From Gottfriedia acidiceleris (lineage in GTDB: Bacteria; Bacillota; Bacilli; Bacillales; Bacillaceae_G), in NCBI RefSeq assembly GCF_002128425.1, contig NZ_NESS01000001.1, positions 1 through 64,000 on the forward strand: a DNA stretch of 64,000 nt. Direction: 5' to 3'. Shown here one piece after another: positions 24,329 to 34,470 of the stretch. Position numbers and translations under genes: made by a program. Below the pieces are notes generated by a model. It was given only the letters and a program-made list of their open reading frames with translations. It searched no databases and was not told the origin of the DNA. Numbering within the stretch: position 1 is the first letter of the stretch; the number at the start of each line of letters is the position of its first letter.

Positions 24329-25924
24329 ATGGCAAATAAAGAATTAATTAATCAAGTTGCTAAACGCCGTATTTTCGGGATCATCTCTCACCCAGATGCT
24401 GGTAAAACAACTTTAACTGAAAAATTATTACTTCATGGTGGAGCAATTCGTGAAGCTGGAACTGTAAAAGCTCAAAAAAATTCAAAATATGCAAAATCTG
24501 ACTGGATGGAAATAGAGAAGCAACGTGGAATTTCTGTTACTTCTTCTGTTATGCAGTTTGAATACGATGAAAAAATGGTATCAATTATGGATACTCCTGG
24601 TCATAATGATTTTGGTGAAGATACATACCGTGTACTAACATCAGTTGACTCTGCAGTCATGGTAATTGATGCAGCAAAGGGTATTGAAGCACAAACTAAG
24701 AAACTTTTCCAAGTATGTCGTTTACGTGGTATCCCAATTTTTACCTTTATGAATAAATTAGACCGCCAAGCTAAAGATCCATTAGAATTAATGGAGGAAT
24801 TAGAAGAAGTTCTAGGTATGCCTTCTGTTGCAGTTACTTGGCCAATCGGTAGTGGAATGCAATTTGAAGGTGTTTATGATCGATTAGAAAATGAAGTTCA
24901 TCTTTTCCGTAAAGATGAAGTCATTAAACTTGGTCAAGATGGAGTACACGGTCCTGAATTAGAAGCGCATTTAGAGCCTTCAAATTTAGAAAATTTACGT
25001 GATGAAGTTGATCTTTTAGAAGGTGCAGGAAATGAATTCAATATAGACTTAGTTCAGGCTGGTGAACTTACTCCTGTTTTCTTTGGAACAGCATTAGTCG
25101 ATTTTGGTGTAACACCATTTTTAAATCATTTCTTAGATATGTCACCTGCACCAGGACCTCGTAAAACAATTAATGGTGAAGTTAATCCAACTGATGAAGT
25201 ATTTAGTGGTTTTATTTTTAAGATTCAAGCTAATATGAATCCTGCTCACCGTGACCGTATTGCATTCTTGCGAATTTGTTCTGGGGTATTTGAACGAGGA
25301 ATGAACGTAATGCTTTCTCGAACAGGAAAACAAATTAAATTAAGTCAATCGACTCAATTGATGGCTAATGACCGTGAAACGATTGACCGAGCATATGCTG
25401 GTGACGTTATTGGTATTTACGATTCAGGTACTTATCAAATCGGAGATACAATTACATCTAGCAAACAAAAATTATTCTTTGAACCATTACCAACTTTCCC
25501 ACCTGAGTTATTTTTACGAGTTAGCCCAGTTAACTCATTAAAATCAAAGCACTTTCATAAAGGTGTAGAACAATTAGCTCAAGAAGGTGCAATTCAAGTT
25601 TATAAAAATGAATTTAATGAGGTCATTTTAGGTGCTGTAGGTCAACTTCAATTTGAAGTATTTGAATACCGCTTAAAAAATGAATATGGATCTGATATTC
25701 GTAAAGACCATGTTGATTTCAATATTGCTCGATGGGTTAAAACAGATGACGTAAAAGGACTTAAGAAATATCAAGATATGCGAAACATGCTAGTATTTGA
25801 CCGTTTTGAACGTCCACTATTCTTATTTGCAAACGAATTTACTTTCAATCGCTTTAAGGAGCGTCATGAGGAATTAGAATTAGTTGAAGCTCTTGATGTT
25901 AATAATGAAATACAAGTTGATTAA
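24329..25924 (+). CDS. prfC: Peptide chain release factor 3
   Basis: A 531-residue translational GTPase. G1 HPDAGKTT (21-28), G3 DTPGH (88-92) and G4 NKLD (142-145) are intact, followed by EF-Tu-like domain II and a C-terminal RF3 domain. RF3 drives release of RF1/RF2 after termination. Length is normal. ATG with AGAAAGGA upstream. B. subtilis 168 lacks RF3, so its presence marks a different Bacillaceae branch. Single gene with its own terminator. Confidence 0.95.
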   Translation: MANKELINQVAKRRIFGIISHPDAGKTTLTEKLLLHGGAIREAGTVKAQKNSKYAKSDWMEIEKQRGISVTSSVMQFEYDEKMVSIMDTPGHNDFGEDTYRVLTSVDSAVMVIDAAKGIEAQTKKLFQVCRLRGIPIFTFMNKLDRQAKDPLELMEELEEVLGMPSVAVTWPIGSGMQFEGVYDRLENEVHLFRKDEVIKLGQDGVHGPELEAHLEPSNLENLRDEVDLLEGAGNEFNIDLVQAGELTPVFFGTALVDFGVTPFLNHFLDMSPAPGPRKTINGEVNPTDEVFSGFIFKIQANMNPAHRDRIAFLRICSGVFERGMNVMLSRTGKQIKLSQSTQLMANDRETIDRAYAGDVIGIYDSGTYQIGDTITSSKQKLFFEPLPTFPPELFLRVSPVNSLKSKHFHKGVEQLAQEGAIQVYKNEFNEVILGAVGQLQFEVFEYRLKNEYGSDIRKDHVDFNIARWVKTDDVKGLKKYQDMRNMLVFDRFERPLFLFANEFTFNRFKERHEELELVEALDVNNEIQVD

Positions 25925-25925
25925 T

Positions 25926-25958
25926 AAAAAAGTGGATGTTTTTACATCCACTTTTTTT
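25926..25958 (+). terminator. prfC terminator
   Basis: AAAAAGTGGATGT-TTTT-ACATCCACTTTTT, perfect arms. Confidence 0.9.
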
Positions 25959-26004
25959 ACGCAATAAATCATTCCCGTTCTTATCTAGCACTATAAAATC
26001 TTAA

Positions 26005-26047
26005 TAAAAAAGCCGACTCTACTATTATTTCAATAGTTAGTAGGCAT
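26005..26047 (-). terminator. Terminator of the MarR-MMPL operon
   Basis: Outer GCCgACT/AGTaGGC pairs and an inner ATAATAG/CTATT stem, followed by T run on the minus strand. Confidence 0.7.
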
Positions 26048-26070
26048 TTTCAATTAAATCTATTAATCTA

Positions 26071-29000
26071 TTAAATTACATGTTTTTCTGTATCAAGATT
26101 AGCTTGCTTGTTTCTTGAAAATAAATTAGCCAAAGCTTCTGGCAGTGCGATCATTGCTGGTAAAAAGATCGGTAATAATATAAAGCAAAGTACTACTAGG
26201 CCAGTTATTACTGCTATTGCTAATTCAAACAATAAAAGGATTCCAGACGGCATTAGTGTAGCAAATGTCCCCCCAAGTATGATTACCGCTGAAATAATTA
26301 CCCCACCTGTATGCTTAGAAGCTAATACGATTGCTTCTTTCGGTGACAAAAGAGTATATTTCTTAAATCTCATCATTAGGAAAATACTATAATCTACTCC
26401 TAAAGCTACTATAATGATGAAAGAGAAGAACGGAACAAATGAAGATATTCCTTCATATCCTAGCAAATCTATGAAAATATAGTTGATCATAAACATTGCA
26501 CTGTAGTAAGCTCCTAAAAGTGATGCAGTGATAAATACAGGTGTCCAGAATGATTTTATCACTAGGAATAATACTAGTAATACCCCAATTATTACGATTG
26601 TTGTTGTTTTATTAAGGTCACTACTCAAAATATTGTTCATATCATTTGTTGTAGCACTTGGACCTGAAACACCCGACTTTGCATTTGAAAGCACTGTGCC
26701 TTTAAGTGCATTTTTAACAGCTGAATTGATTTTATTGATCGTACTTAAAGATTCTTTTGAATATGGATCATTCGTCAAAACAATTGTTAGTTTTGTAATC
26801 TTTTTATCTTTTGACATAAACATGTCTATTGATTTTTTAAAGTTTTCATCAGCTAATGCTTCTTTTGGAATAAAGAAAGTTTTATTTGAATTATATTGAG
26901 TTAAGAAATCATTTGTCTTTCCTAATCCGTCAGAAATTTTCTTTAATCCACCGTTTACATCAGAAAGCTTTTGCCCAAATGTACTAAATCCATTGATACC
27001 GGATACAAGCTGTTGTTGACCTGTTTTCATTTGGCCAAGTCCATCTGATACTTTATTCATATTTGTAACAATTTTTCCGATCCCAGATGAAGCATCGCTT
27101 AAGCCACTTTCAAGTTTATTCAAACCATCAGCCATTTGAGTTAAGCCATTACTCATACTAGAAAGATTACTGTTTGCAGTAGCAAAACCTGCAGTTACAG
27201 CATTATAATTATTATTTAAAGACTTTATTCCTTCAGGTGTAATTTGATTTAAAGAGGCAACTGTTTGATCGATTGTTTGCTTTAATGATTGGTAATTAAC
27301 ATCATCTTTTGAATTCGAATAGCTACTTCCTAGCGCTGTCACCATTGATTGCATTTGAGAAATTGCGCCTTTTAGACTAAGCAGTGCTTGTGCCGATTCT
27401 TGGTAATGAGTTCCTAATTCTTTATAACCCGATTGCATTTTCTCATAATTTTTTGCTAATAATGTTACGCCACTACTCATTTTTCTTAGATTCATTTCGA
27501 TTGTTGCTATACCACTTGAGATCGTTTGAGATTTACTAGAACTATCACCGATCCCTGCTTGAATTTGTTTTAAACCACCACTTAAGGCTGTCACACCATT
27601 TTGTAGTTCTGTTGTTCCGTCTACCATTTGGTTAACCTTTGAAAAATCCGCTGATCCAAGCTTATCTTGCGCTAAACTTAATCCGTCGTGAATTTCGTTA
27701 ACACCATCTTGAGTTTTTGAAATACCATCAGTCACTGTACCCATTTGGCTATCAACGTAAAAAATGTCAATTTGTTTGCTTTCAGGTTGTGTTACTGAAG
27801 ATACTTGCTTAACACCTTTTATTTTCTTCAATCTTTGGGTAACATTATCAATTACCGCAAGTGATTGATTATTATCAAGCGCTTTGTTATTTTCAATAAT
27901 GACTGTTGCAGGCATTGCCTGACCTTTACCAAAATGATCTGAAACGATATTAAATCCTTTTGATGAAGGATATTTATTTCCCAGTTCTCCAATTGTATCA
28001 AAATTTAGCTTTTCTTGATGAAAATACACCATTGGAGATAAAATCAATAGTATTACGACAATTGTTATAATCGGTTTCTTTATTGCAAATGCCGACGAAT
28101 TACCAAAAAACTTGTTTTCTTTATGTCCACCAGCATTTTTTGATGGCCAGAAAAGTTTTTTTCCTAGTACCTTCATAATAAATGGTGTTAACGTCAAAAT
28201 TTCTAGTAATAATATGCATACACCAATTACAACTACAACCCCTGATTTATAAATTGGAGATTCTGCAAATACAAGGGCAAGGAAGGCAATAAACACAGTT
28301 AGAATACTATAGGCAATTGTTTTACCAGCCGTTTTATATGTGTTTACAATTGATTCGTCAACTGAATGTCCAAGTGAAAGTTCCTCTTTGAAACGATTAA
28401 AAAGGAGTATGTTATAATCAGTCCCAATACCAAAAAGAATAAGTACTAGGAGCATTTGAGTAAGACTAGTAATTGGAAAACCAGCTTTATCGATTAATTG
28501 AGCAGCTATTCCCATTGAACAGAGATAAGAAAATGCAACCGCAATTAATGATACAAATGGTGTTACAATCGATCTAAATGCAAGAATAAGTACGACTAAA
28601 ATAAAAATAACTGTCAACGCAGCACTTTTTTCGACTCCTGCCTGTGAAGCTTTTAAATAATCATTATTGATAAAATCTTCACCACTTAGATAATATTCTA
28701 CTGGTACTTTACTTAACTTATTATCTATTTGTTTTTTAATATCATCTATTTCTCTTCCGTTCTTATCTAGCTTATAACTCACCATTAGTGTTGTACCATC
28801 TTTTGATACTAATGAACTTTTTACATTTGGTATACTAAAAGGATCAATAATTTCCGAAATTCTAAGTTCTTTACTGCTATCACGTATCCCTTTAACAGCA
28901 TCACTAATTTTATCCATTTCATTATTCGAAATTTTATTTTTATCATAAAAAACAATCAGATTATTCGTTCCTTTTGCAGTATCCATTTTTTTGAGGATAT

Positions 29001-29154
29001 CATCTGCCATTACTGAAGGTGAATCACTATTCGCTCCTTCCTGCCCTTTATTCCGCAGAATTGCATTTATATCTGGCTGAAGAACTGTTAACAATACTGT
29101 TGCAATTAGCCAAATTGAAAAAATGATCCAACTACCTTTTATGATTTTGTTCAC
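26071..29154 (-). CDS. MMPL/RND-family transporter
   Basis: A 1027-residue RND-type exporter of two halves, each with one helix, an extracytoplasmic domain and five to six helices. TM4-like motifs GIGTDYNILLFNRF (near 245) and VALGVDYSIFLMMRF (near 925) carry the proton-relay Asp. The second external domain (about 430-800) is long and built of repeated short heptad-like units with G-L-x-x-(I/M)-x-x-G, resembling YhgE/Pip coiled-coil domains. GTG start after GGAGGG. Paired with a MarR repressor 20 bases upstream, like B. subtilis ydgG-ydgH. Likely exports lipophilic compounds. Confidence 0.88.
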   Translation of the reverse strand: MNKIIKGSWIIFSIWLIATVLLTVLQPDINAILRNKGQEGANSDSPSVMADDILKKMDTAKGTNNLIVFYDKNKISNNEMDKISDAVKGIRDSSKELRISEIIDPFSIPNVKSSLVSKDGTTLMVSYKLDKNGREIDDIKKQIDNKLSKVPVEYYLSGEDFINNDYLKASQAGVEKSAALTVIFILVVLILAFRSIVTPFVSLIAVAFSYLCSMGIAAQLIDKAGFPITSLTQMLLVLILFGIGTDYNILLFNRFKEELSLGHSVDESIVNTYKTAGKTIAYSILTVFIAFLALVFAESPIYKSGVVVVIGVCILLLEILTLTPFIMKVLGKKLFWPSKNAGGHKENKFFGNSSAFAIKKPIITIVVILLILSPMVYFHQEKLNFDTIGELGNKYPSSKGFNIVSDHFGKGQAMPATVIIENNKALDNNQSLAVIDNVTQRLKKIKGVKQVSSVTQPESKQIDIFYVDSQMGTVTDGISKTQDGVNEIHDGLSLAQDKLGSADFSKVNQMVDGTTELQNGVTALSGGLKQIQAGIGDSSSKSQTISSGIATIEMNLRKMSSGVTLLAKNYEKMQSGYKELGTHYQESAQALLSLKGAISQMQSMVTALGSSYSNSKDDVNYQSLKQTIDQTVASLNQITPEGIKSLNNNYNAVTAGFATANSNLSSMSNGLTQMADGLNKLESGLSDASSGIGKIVTNMNKVSDGLGQMKTGQQQLVSGINGFSTFGQKLSDVNGGLKKISDGLGKTNDFLTQYNSNKTFFIPKEALADENFKKSIDMFMSKDKKITKLTIVLTNDPYSKESLSTINKINSAVKNALKGTVLSNAKSGVSGPSATTNDMNNILSSDLNKTTTIVIIGVLLVLFLVIKSFWTPVFITASLLGAYYSAMFMINYIFIDLLGYEGISSFVPFFSFIIIVALGVDYSIFLMMRFKKYTLLSPKEAIVLASKHTGGVIISAVIILGGTFATLMPSGILLLFELAIAVITGLVVLCFILLPIFLPAMIALPEALANLFSRNKQANLDTEKHVI

Positions 29155-29174
29155 ACGATCCCTCCTACGTTAAT

Positions 29175-29687
29175 TTATTTCTCTTTTTTTCCTTTTTCTT
29201 CATCAAGAAAGTACAGTACATCAAAGAATTCATAATTATCCATTCCATCTGTCTCCATCTTTTTCTTAACAGCTGTCACTAATAATTTCATTCCTTGCTG
29301 TACAATCTCTTGCTCATTAGAATCTAGAAGACCTAATGCACTATTTATTGACTTATTTGCAATTTCAGTAATGCTACCATTTATTTCATCCGCTATATTT
29401 TCAGGTAAAGAAATCTCGACGAAACGTTTATCTTTTGGATTAGGTGTTTTCAATAAAAGGCCTTTTGTAGTCAGACGCTCAACGATATCTGATACAGTAC
29501 TTTGTGTCATTTTAAGATTTTTAGAAAGTTGTTTAATGCTCATTGTTTTATGAGCATACACTTCACCAATAACTCTTGCTTGTGGAATTGTAACGCCATG
29601 TTCCTCCGAATGCTTTTGAAGGCTTTTCATTAAAAATCGTTGTAAAAAATCGATTGATTCGCGGATAAATTCTGCTCGTTCTACCAT
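29175..29687 (-). CDS. MarR-family regulator
   Basis: A 170-residue winged-helix protein: HTH MSIKQLSKNLKMTQSTVSDIVERL followed by the wing LLLKTPNPKDKRFVEISL, with helices for dimerisation at both ends. It leads the MMPL exporter gene and probably represses both genes, released by an exporter substrate. GGAGGG before the ATG. Confidence 0.88.
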   Translation of the reverse strand: MVERAEFIRESIDFLQRFLMKSLQKHSEEHGVTIPQARVIGEVYAHKTMSIKQLSKNLKMTQSTVSDIVERLTTKGLLLKTPNPKDKRFVEISLPENIADEINGSITEIANKSINSALGLLDSNEQEIVQQGMKLLVTAVKKKMETDGMDNYEFFDVLYFLDEEKGKKEK

Positions 29688-29720
29688 TTAATCCCTCCAA
29701 CATAATACTTCTAAAGCACA

Positions 29721-29740
29721 ATACATCTTATACGATGTAT
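29721..29740. promoter_or_regulatory. Candidate MarR operator
   Basis: ATACATC-TTATAC-GATGTAT, perfect 7-base arms, 34 bases upstream of the MarR start codon. Confidence 0.6.
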
Positions 29741-29850
29741 CGCACAAGATTTATATTATTTGTCTTAACTGCATTTGTCAATTTAAATACATATAAAAGA
29801 ATTGATTACATCTAATCTTAAGATTTGTATATTTTTGTAAAATAGCCAAT

Positions 29851-29879
29851 AAAAAAAAGCAGTTGAATAGTTCAACTAC
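29851..29879 (-). terminator. Terminator of the DMT/GNAT pair
   Basis: AGTTGAA-TAG-TTCAACT (29861-29877) with eight T on the minus strand. Confidence 0.8.
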
Positions 29880-29890
29880 TTTTATATGAT

Positions 29891-30802
29891 TCATGCTTTT
29901 TTAGAGTTATATTGATAAGTCGTTTGCTGCTTAGGTTCTTTAATCGATAAATACACAGCTACAACAATTAGAATACTTCCTATGAAAAAAGAAGGACTAA
30001 TTTCTTCATTTAATAAAAAATAACCAAATATCGTACCAATCAATGGTTGTAAAAAGAAAAATAATGATCCTGTTGAAGTATCAATATATTCAAATCCTTT
30101 GTTCCAAAGATAAAAGGCACCTGCTGTTGAAATTGTTCCTAAAAAAATGACACCCATCCAAATCCAAGTATTTGATGGTAAGTGAGTTATATGCTTACTT
30201 TGTTCAACAATCGTAAATGGTAATGTAAAAATGACGCCAAATACCGTCGCCCAAGTTGTTACAGTTAATGATGAATATTTACTAGTCTGAACTTTACTTA
30301 GAACTGTATATAATGCCCATGTAATTGCTGCACCTACTAATATGAGATTTCCAAAATATGCTCCTAAATTTGATCCACCTTTTGGTAGTCCAATTACGAC
30401 GACCACTCCTATTGTAGCTAAAATTAACGATACAATCTTACGGCTATTAATCTTTTCTTTTAAAATAAAAAATGCAAATAATGAAATTAATGCAGGTGAA
30501 GCTGAAGTTATTAAAGAACCCATTGCTGCGCCTGAAAGCTTCGTACCAACAAATTGGAATCCAATTGAGCCCGTATAGCCTACTAAAGCTATAATTGCGA
30601 GAGGAAACAAATCTTCCTTACTAATTTTCCAGCTTTTTTGGAAAAGACTGATTACCCCTAATGTTAGTAAAGCTAAAAGAAATCTCATTTCCAACAATAA
30701 CCATGGAGAAATACGATCTAATACTACTTTACTAACAACATAAGTCATACCCCAAATACTTGTAGCCAATGATAAATACAATGCTCCTTTAAAGAAGTTC
30801 AT
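29891..30802 (-). CDS. EamA-family (DMT) transporter
   Basis: A 303-residue carrier with ten helices in two EamA repeats; the first opens SIWGMTYVVSKVVLDRISPWLLLEMRF, the second has FFFLQPLIGTIFGYFLLNEEIS. Probable exporter of an amino acid or related metabolite. Only 14 bases from the upstream acetyltransferase gene, so the two form an operon, and the acetylated or free product might be the exported one (inference). Confidence 0.84.
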   Translation of the reverse strand: MNFFKGALYLSLATSIWGMTYVVSKVVLDRISPWLLLEMRFLLALLTLGVISLFQKSWKISKEDLFPLAIIALVGYTGSIGFQFVGTKLSGAAMGSLITSASPALISLFAFFILKEKINSRKIVSLILATIGVVVVIGLPKGGSNLGAYFGNLILVGAAITWALYTVLSKVQTSKYSSLTVTTWATVFGVIFTLPFTIVEQSKHITHLPSNTWIWMGVIFLGTISTAGAFYLWNKGFEYIDTSTGSLFFFLQPLIGTIFGYFLLNEEISPSFFIGSILIVVAVYLSIKEPKQQTTYQYNSKKA

Positions 30803-30816
30803 TTAAATCCCATCTC

Positions 30817-31371
30817 CTACTTTTTATTCCAATCATTTTTCGAAAGTTCAAACATAAATTCCGTTACATATTGGCCTTTAAAATAAGAATTTTCTATTAT
30901 TTTTATTACATTAAATCCTAATTTTTTTAGTAATTTAATTGAGGATGAATTTTGTTCTACAGCTATTGCGTTTATTTTTTCTTTATTTAATTCATTAAAT
31001 AAATAGTCAAGAATCCCTTGTAATGCTTCAAATGCAAATCCCTTATTCTGATACAATGGCTCCAATGTAAAACCGACTTCGACTTGATTTACAGGATTTG
31101 ATAAAGTGTGTACCCCAATATCCCCTATAAGTTGACCATCCATTTTATTTTCAATTGCTACTTGAACCCATGAATCAGGTATATTCATTTCAGCTGATTT
31201 CTGTTTTTTTATAAAATTAGTTGCTTGTTCATATGTATAATTTTCCCAACCTTGATAAATCGCCACATCCGGATTTGAACGATATTTATAAAAATTGCTA
31301 ACATCTTCATCTTTAAACCTTCTAAGCTTTAATCGACTAGTCTCTATTTCAAAAAATTTTAGTTTGCTCAT
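30817..31371 (-). CDS. GNAT acetyltransferase, RimJ/RimL type
   Basis: A 184-residue GNAT protein: ETSRLKLRRFKDEDVSNFYKYRSNPDVA at the N-terminus and VEVGFTLEPLYQNKGFAFEALQGILDYLF as the acetyl-CoA region, both typical of RimJ/RimL-type N-acetyltransferases. GAGGTG before the ATG. First gene of a two-gene unit with the DMT exporter. Confidence 0.83.
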   Translation of the reverse strand: MSKLKFFEIETSRLKLRRFKDEDVSNFYKYRSNPDVAIYQGWENYTYEQATNFIKKQKSAEMNIPDSWVQVAIENKMDGQLIGDIGVHTLSNPVNQVEVGFTLEPLYQNKGFAFEALQGILDYLFNELNKEKINAIAVEQNSSSIKLLKKLGFNVIKIIENSYFKGQYVTEFMFELSKNDWNKK

Positions 31372-31478
31372 ATTTCACCTCTAATTTTTCACTTTTACAT
31401 AATTGTAAATTCTATTATACTTAGAAAATTCAAAATAAACATAACTTTTTGCACTTTACTTTTTGATAAAGTTGAAAC

Positions 31479-31506
31479 AAAAAAACTGATCAAATTGACC
31501 AGTTTT
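31479..31506 (-). terminator. Terminator of the L,D-transpeptidase gene
   Basis: AAAACTGaTCA/TGAcCAGTTTT stem (one mismatch), T run on the minus strand. Confidence 0.75.
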
Positions 31507-31515
31507 CAAATACTA

Positions 31516-32424
31516 TTAATATTGAGTTAATTTATTCAATGGTGTTTGAATAATTAATGGTTTTTTTGCAGGATCTAACCATTTTAAAATGGAAACTACA
31601 TTTGTTTTAGATGTAGCTGTGCATCCTGCAGTATATCCTGAAGTTCCAGCTATATGGAAAAATATTGCACTACCTTTGCCTGGGGTTCTCGCTGTATTAT
31701 AGTTAATAACAAATCCATAATCATATTGAGAAATATTCATCTTTTCTGCAGTTTTCCATCTACCGTTATTTTCTGATGCTAATTGCCAACTATTATATAA
31801 TTTACTATTTGAATCATCTACCCAAACATCATTTGAAGTAATTTTACGGTATGTCATTTTCGTACCTGGATTTGTATATCTACCGAATGCAGTTGTAATA
31901 GTATACTTCCCCTCAGGTGTTTCATAATCACCCTCATGCTTACTACTAATCATGCCGTTTTTACCGATCACACCTGAATATGTATGTAATTTTTTCCAAC
32001 TTGTACCGCTTTTTTCAAATGTTTCAATTAGAGCATTTCTTGTACTTTCATTTTGTGCTGACACAATGATTAATTGCTTTGAAGTGCCTAAAGTTTTCAT
32101 TTTATTGACAGTCGTGGTAGAAACTGTAGTTGGGGCTTTTTTAATATATTTACTTGAAACCCATCCAGTTTTTGTCCCACTTGTTATTTTATACCAAGAT
32201 CCACTTGTGCTTGATATCGTAACTTTAGCACCTTTTTTAAGTGTCCCAATTACTTTATAACTAGTACTTGGTCCACTTCTTACATTCAAAACTGATGCTG
32301 TTACTGTGCCACTTATCGTCGCAGCTTCCACAGTTTTAATTGAATTCGGAGTAGTATTTCCATAGAATAATCCACTAGTTAATATTGATAATGCCAAAGT
32401 TGTTTTACAAATACTTTTAATCAT
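31516..32424 (-). CDS. Secreted SH3b / YkuD-type L,D-transpeptidase
   Basis: A 302-residue exported protein. Signal peptide to about residue 35 (cleavage near VEAA), one bacterial SH3 domain (about 37-94; VTASVLNVRSGPSTSYKVIG, WVSSKYI), then a YkuD/YafK-like catalytic domain with His257 in FFHIAG and catalytic Cys268 in GYTAGCTAT. EGDYETPEGKYTI is also family-typical. It would cross-link or trim peptidoglycan stem peptides outside the cell. GGAG before the ATG. Confidence 0.88.
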   Translation of the reverse strand: MIKSICKTTLALSILTSGLFYGNTTPNSIKTVEAATISGTVTASVLNVRSGPSTSYKVIGTLKKGAKVTISSTSGSWYKITSGTKTGWVSSKYIKKAPTTVSTTTVNKMKTLGTSKQLIIVSAQNESTRNALIETFEKSGTSWKKLHTYSGVIGKNGMISSKHEGDYETPEGKYTITTAFGRYTNPGTKMTYRKITSNDVWVDDSNSKLYNSWQLASENNGRWKTAEKMNISQYDYGFVINYNTARTPGKGSAIFFHIAGTSGYTAGCTATSKTNVVSILKWLDPAKKPLIIQTPLNKLTQY

Positions 32425-32593
32425 TAAATCAGCTCCATTGTAAAGTAAATCTATATTCGAGCCTTAATTATACATAACTAATCTTTACATAATAAGGATA
32501 TTTTTATTACAATTCAACTAGTTTTATAACATTTCTTTTAAAATTGTAGAAAATATTAAAATTTTTTCGATATTAAATTATAGTTAATATAGC

Positions 32594-32626
32594 AAAAAAA
32601 GAAGCCAAATTTCGGCTTCTTTTTTT
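32594..32626. terminator. Bidirectional-type terminator after the DHA2 exporter
   Basis: GAAGCC-AAATTTC-GGCTTC flanked by A and T runs. Confidence 0.85.
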
Positions 32627-32631
32627 ATTTA

Positions 32632-34107
32632 TTAATGTCCTACCATCATTGAAGACTTAGACTCATCTAGATCTGCTTTTGATGCATCTGCATCTTGCAC
32701 TTTTGGTTTACGTAAAATAATTGCTAACAACGCTCCTACTAATGCAATACCTGATGCTAGTAAGAAAGTATCACCAAATGCTGAAATCATAGCATTTAAT
32801 GGATTTGTTGTTTTTGCCATATAATCTTTTGTACTTGAAGTTAAAAATCCAGCCATACCTGCTACAGCAAATGATACCATTACTTGCTGGGCAGCTGCAG
32901 TTAAAGGAGTTACACGACTTACTAAATGTCTTGGTGCAGATTGTAATACGTGTGTATTAATCGGCATCATTGATAGTCCCATACCAGCACCCATCATAGC
33001 AAGTGTTAACATAATAAATGTATCTGATGAGTCTACTGAGATTTTAGAGAAAATGTAAAGTGCAGATGTGATAATTGTTAAACCAACTAACGCCATCGGT
33101 CTAGCACCGACTTTATCATACATCTTTCCACCAATTGGCATCATTAAAGCCGATGCTACTGCTTGAGGTAACATAATTATGCCCGTTTCAAATGCACCAT
33201 ATTGTTTAACTGTTTGTAAAAATAATGGAACAATTAGGAATGAACCAAATAATGCGATTTGCATAATCCATGTAATTAAAATACTTCTAACAAAATCAGA
33301 CGATTTAAATACACGCAACTCAAGTAAAGGTTGTTTTAGGCGGAGCTCAACAAAGATGAAAAGTAATAATGCTACCCCACCAACAATTAAACCTGTTAAT
33401 GTTTCTTTTGAAGTCCAACTTGTTGAACTTTGACTAACTCCGTAAGCTAACATTGAAAAAGCGATTGGTGCAATAATAATTCCTAATCCGTCTAATGCAG
33501 GTACTGATTTTGATTCAAAATTAGGTAAAAATTTAGCTCCAATTATTAAAGCAATAATACCGATTGGTAAATTAATTAAGAAAATCCAATGCCAAGTAGA
33601 ATACTCTACAAACCATCCTGAGATTACCGGACCTAATGCAGGTGCAAGTAACATTGGAATTCCAAGCATCCCCATAATTGATCCGATTTTTTCTGGAGGA
33701 GCTAATCTAAAGATAATAGCCATACCGATTGGAGCAACCATTCCTCCACCTATTCCTTGGATTACACGATATAAAATTAACTGTTCAGGTGTTTGTGCCA
33801 CCGAACAAAGCACTGAGCCGATCGTAAAAAATAAAATCGTTAATAAGAAAATTTTCTTAGCTCCAAATCGATCAGACATCCAGCCTGCAAGTGGAATTAC
33901 AGCTGATAATGCTAATGTATATCCAGTAATCGTCCACTGCATTTTTGTTAAATCCGACTTAAAATATTCGGTAATTCCAGGTAAAGCTACGTTTACTACC
34001 GTACTATCTAAAATAACCATAATCATACCTACGATTACTGCCATCATTGGACCAATAATCGTTTTTACGTTAAACGGCGTGTCAGCCGAGTTTTGCTGAT
34101 TATTCAT
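32632..34107 (-). CDS. DHA2-family (14-helix) multidrug MFS transporter
   Basis: A 491-residue EmrB/QacA-type drug:H+ antiporter with 14 predicted helices. Motif LDSTVVNVALPGI in helix 1, GWMSDRFGAKKIF as motif A, RVIQGIGGGMVAPIGMAI as motif B and GIPMLLAPALGPVISGW as motif C are all present. Relatives in Bacillus include LmrB and YhcA. No regulator gene adjoins it; the 360-base upstream region contains an imperfect GTAC-centred repeat (34292-34309). Confidence 0.9.
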   Translation of the reverse strand: MNNQQNSADTPFNVKTIIGPMMAVIVGMIMVILDSTVVNVALPGITEYFKSDLTKMQWTITGYTLALSAVIPLAGWMSDRFGAKKIFLLTILFFTIGSVLCSVAQTPEQLILYRVIQGIGGGMVAPIGMAIIFRLAPPEKIGSIMGMLGIPMLLAPALGPVISGWFVEYSTWHWIFLINLPIGIIALIIGAKFLPNFESKSVPALDGLGIIIAPIAFSMLAYGVSQSSTSWTSKETLTGLIVGGVALLLFIFVELRLKQPLLELRVFKSSDFVRSILITWIMQIALFGSFLIVPLFLQTVKQYGAFETGIIMLPQAVASALMMPIGGKMYDKVGARPMALVGLTIITSALYIFSKISVDSSDTFIMLTLAMMGAGMGLSMMPINTHVLQSAPRHLVSRVTPLTAAAQQVMVSFAVAGMAGFLTSSTKDYMAKTTNPLNAMISAFGDTFLLASGIALVGALLAIILRKPKVQDADASKADLDESKSSMMVGH

Positions 34108-34412
34108 AAATTATCCCCATTTCTACTATATATTGAAAAGCTGTATTGAAATTCGTTCAAATTTTCTATTGTATTCTATTTATTAGTGCAAAAATCCATT
34201 TTATGATAAAAGTGAAATTGAACAGAAAGTCTATCATACAAAAAAATAAATAAAATGTAAATAGTAATTGTCCTTAATACAAAAACAGTACTTGCAATAG
34301 GTACAGTATATGTGAATAATGTGTCCATTTCAAGTTTATTTTTTTATTATTTTTTTGATTTTTTGTAATCTTACATTGTGGCATCAAACTTAAATACAAA
34401 AATAAAGCAAAT
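34108..34412. other. Intergenic region upstream of the DHA2 exporter
   Basis: Very AT-rich. Besides the exporter promoter, which I cannot place, only a GTAC...GTAC imperfect inverted repeat near 34292-34309 stands out. No ORF. Confidence 0.35.
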
Positions 34413-34455
34413 AAAAAATAGCCCTTATGATTCTATTCACTAAGGCTATTTTTTA
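34413..34455. terminator. Terminator of the DUF3243 gene
   Basis: AATAGCCcTTA and TAAGGCTATT arms with A and T runs on both sides. Confidence 0.8.
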
Positions 34456-34470
34456 ATCACATTATTTTAA

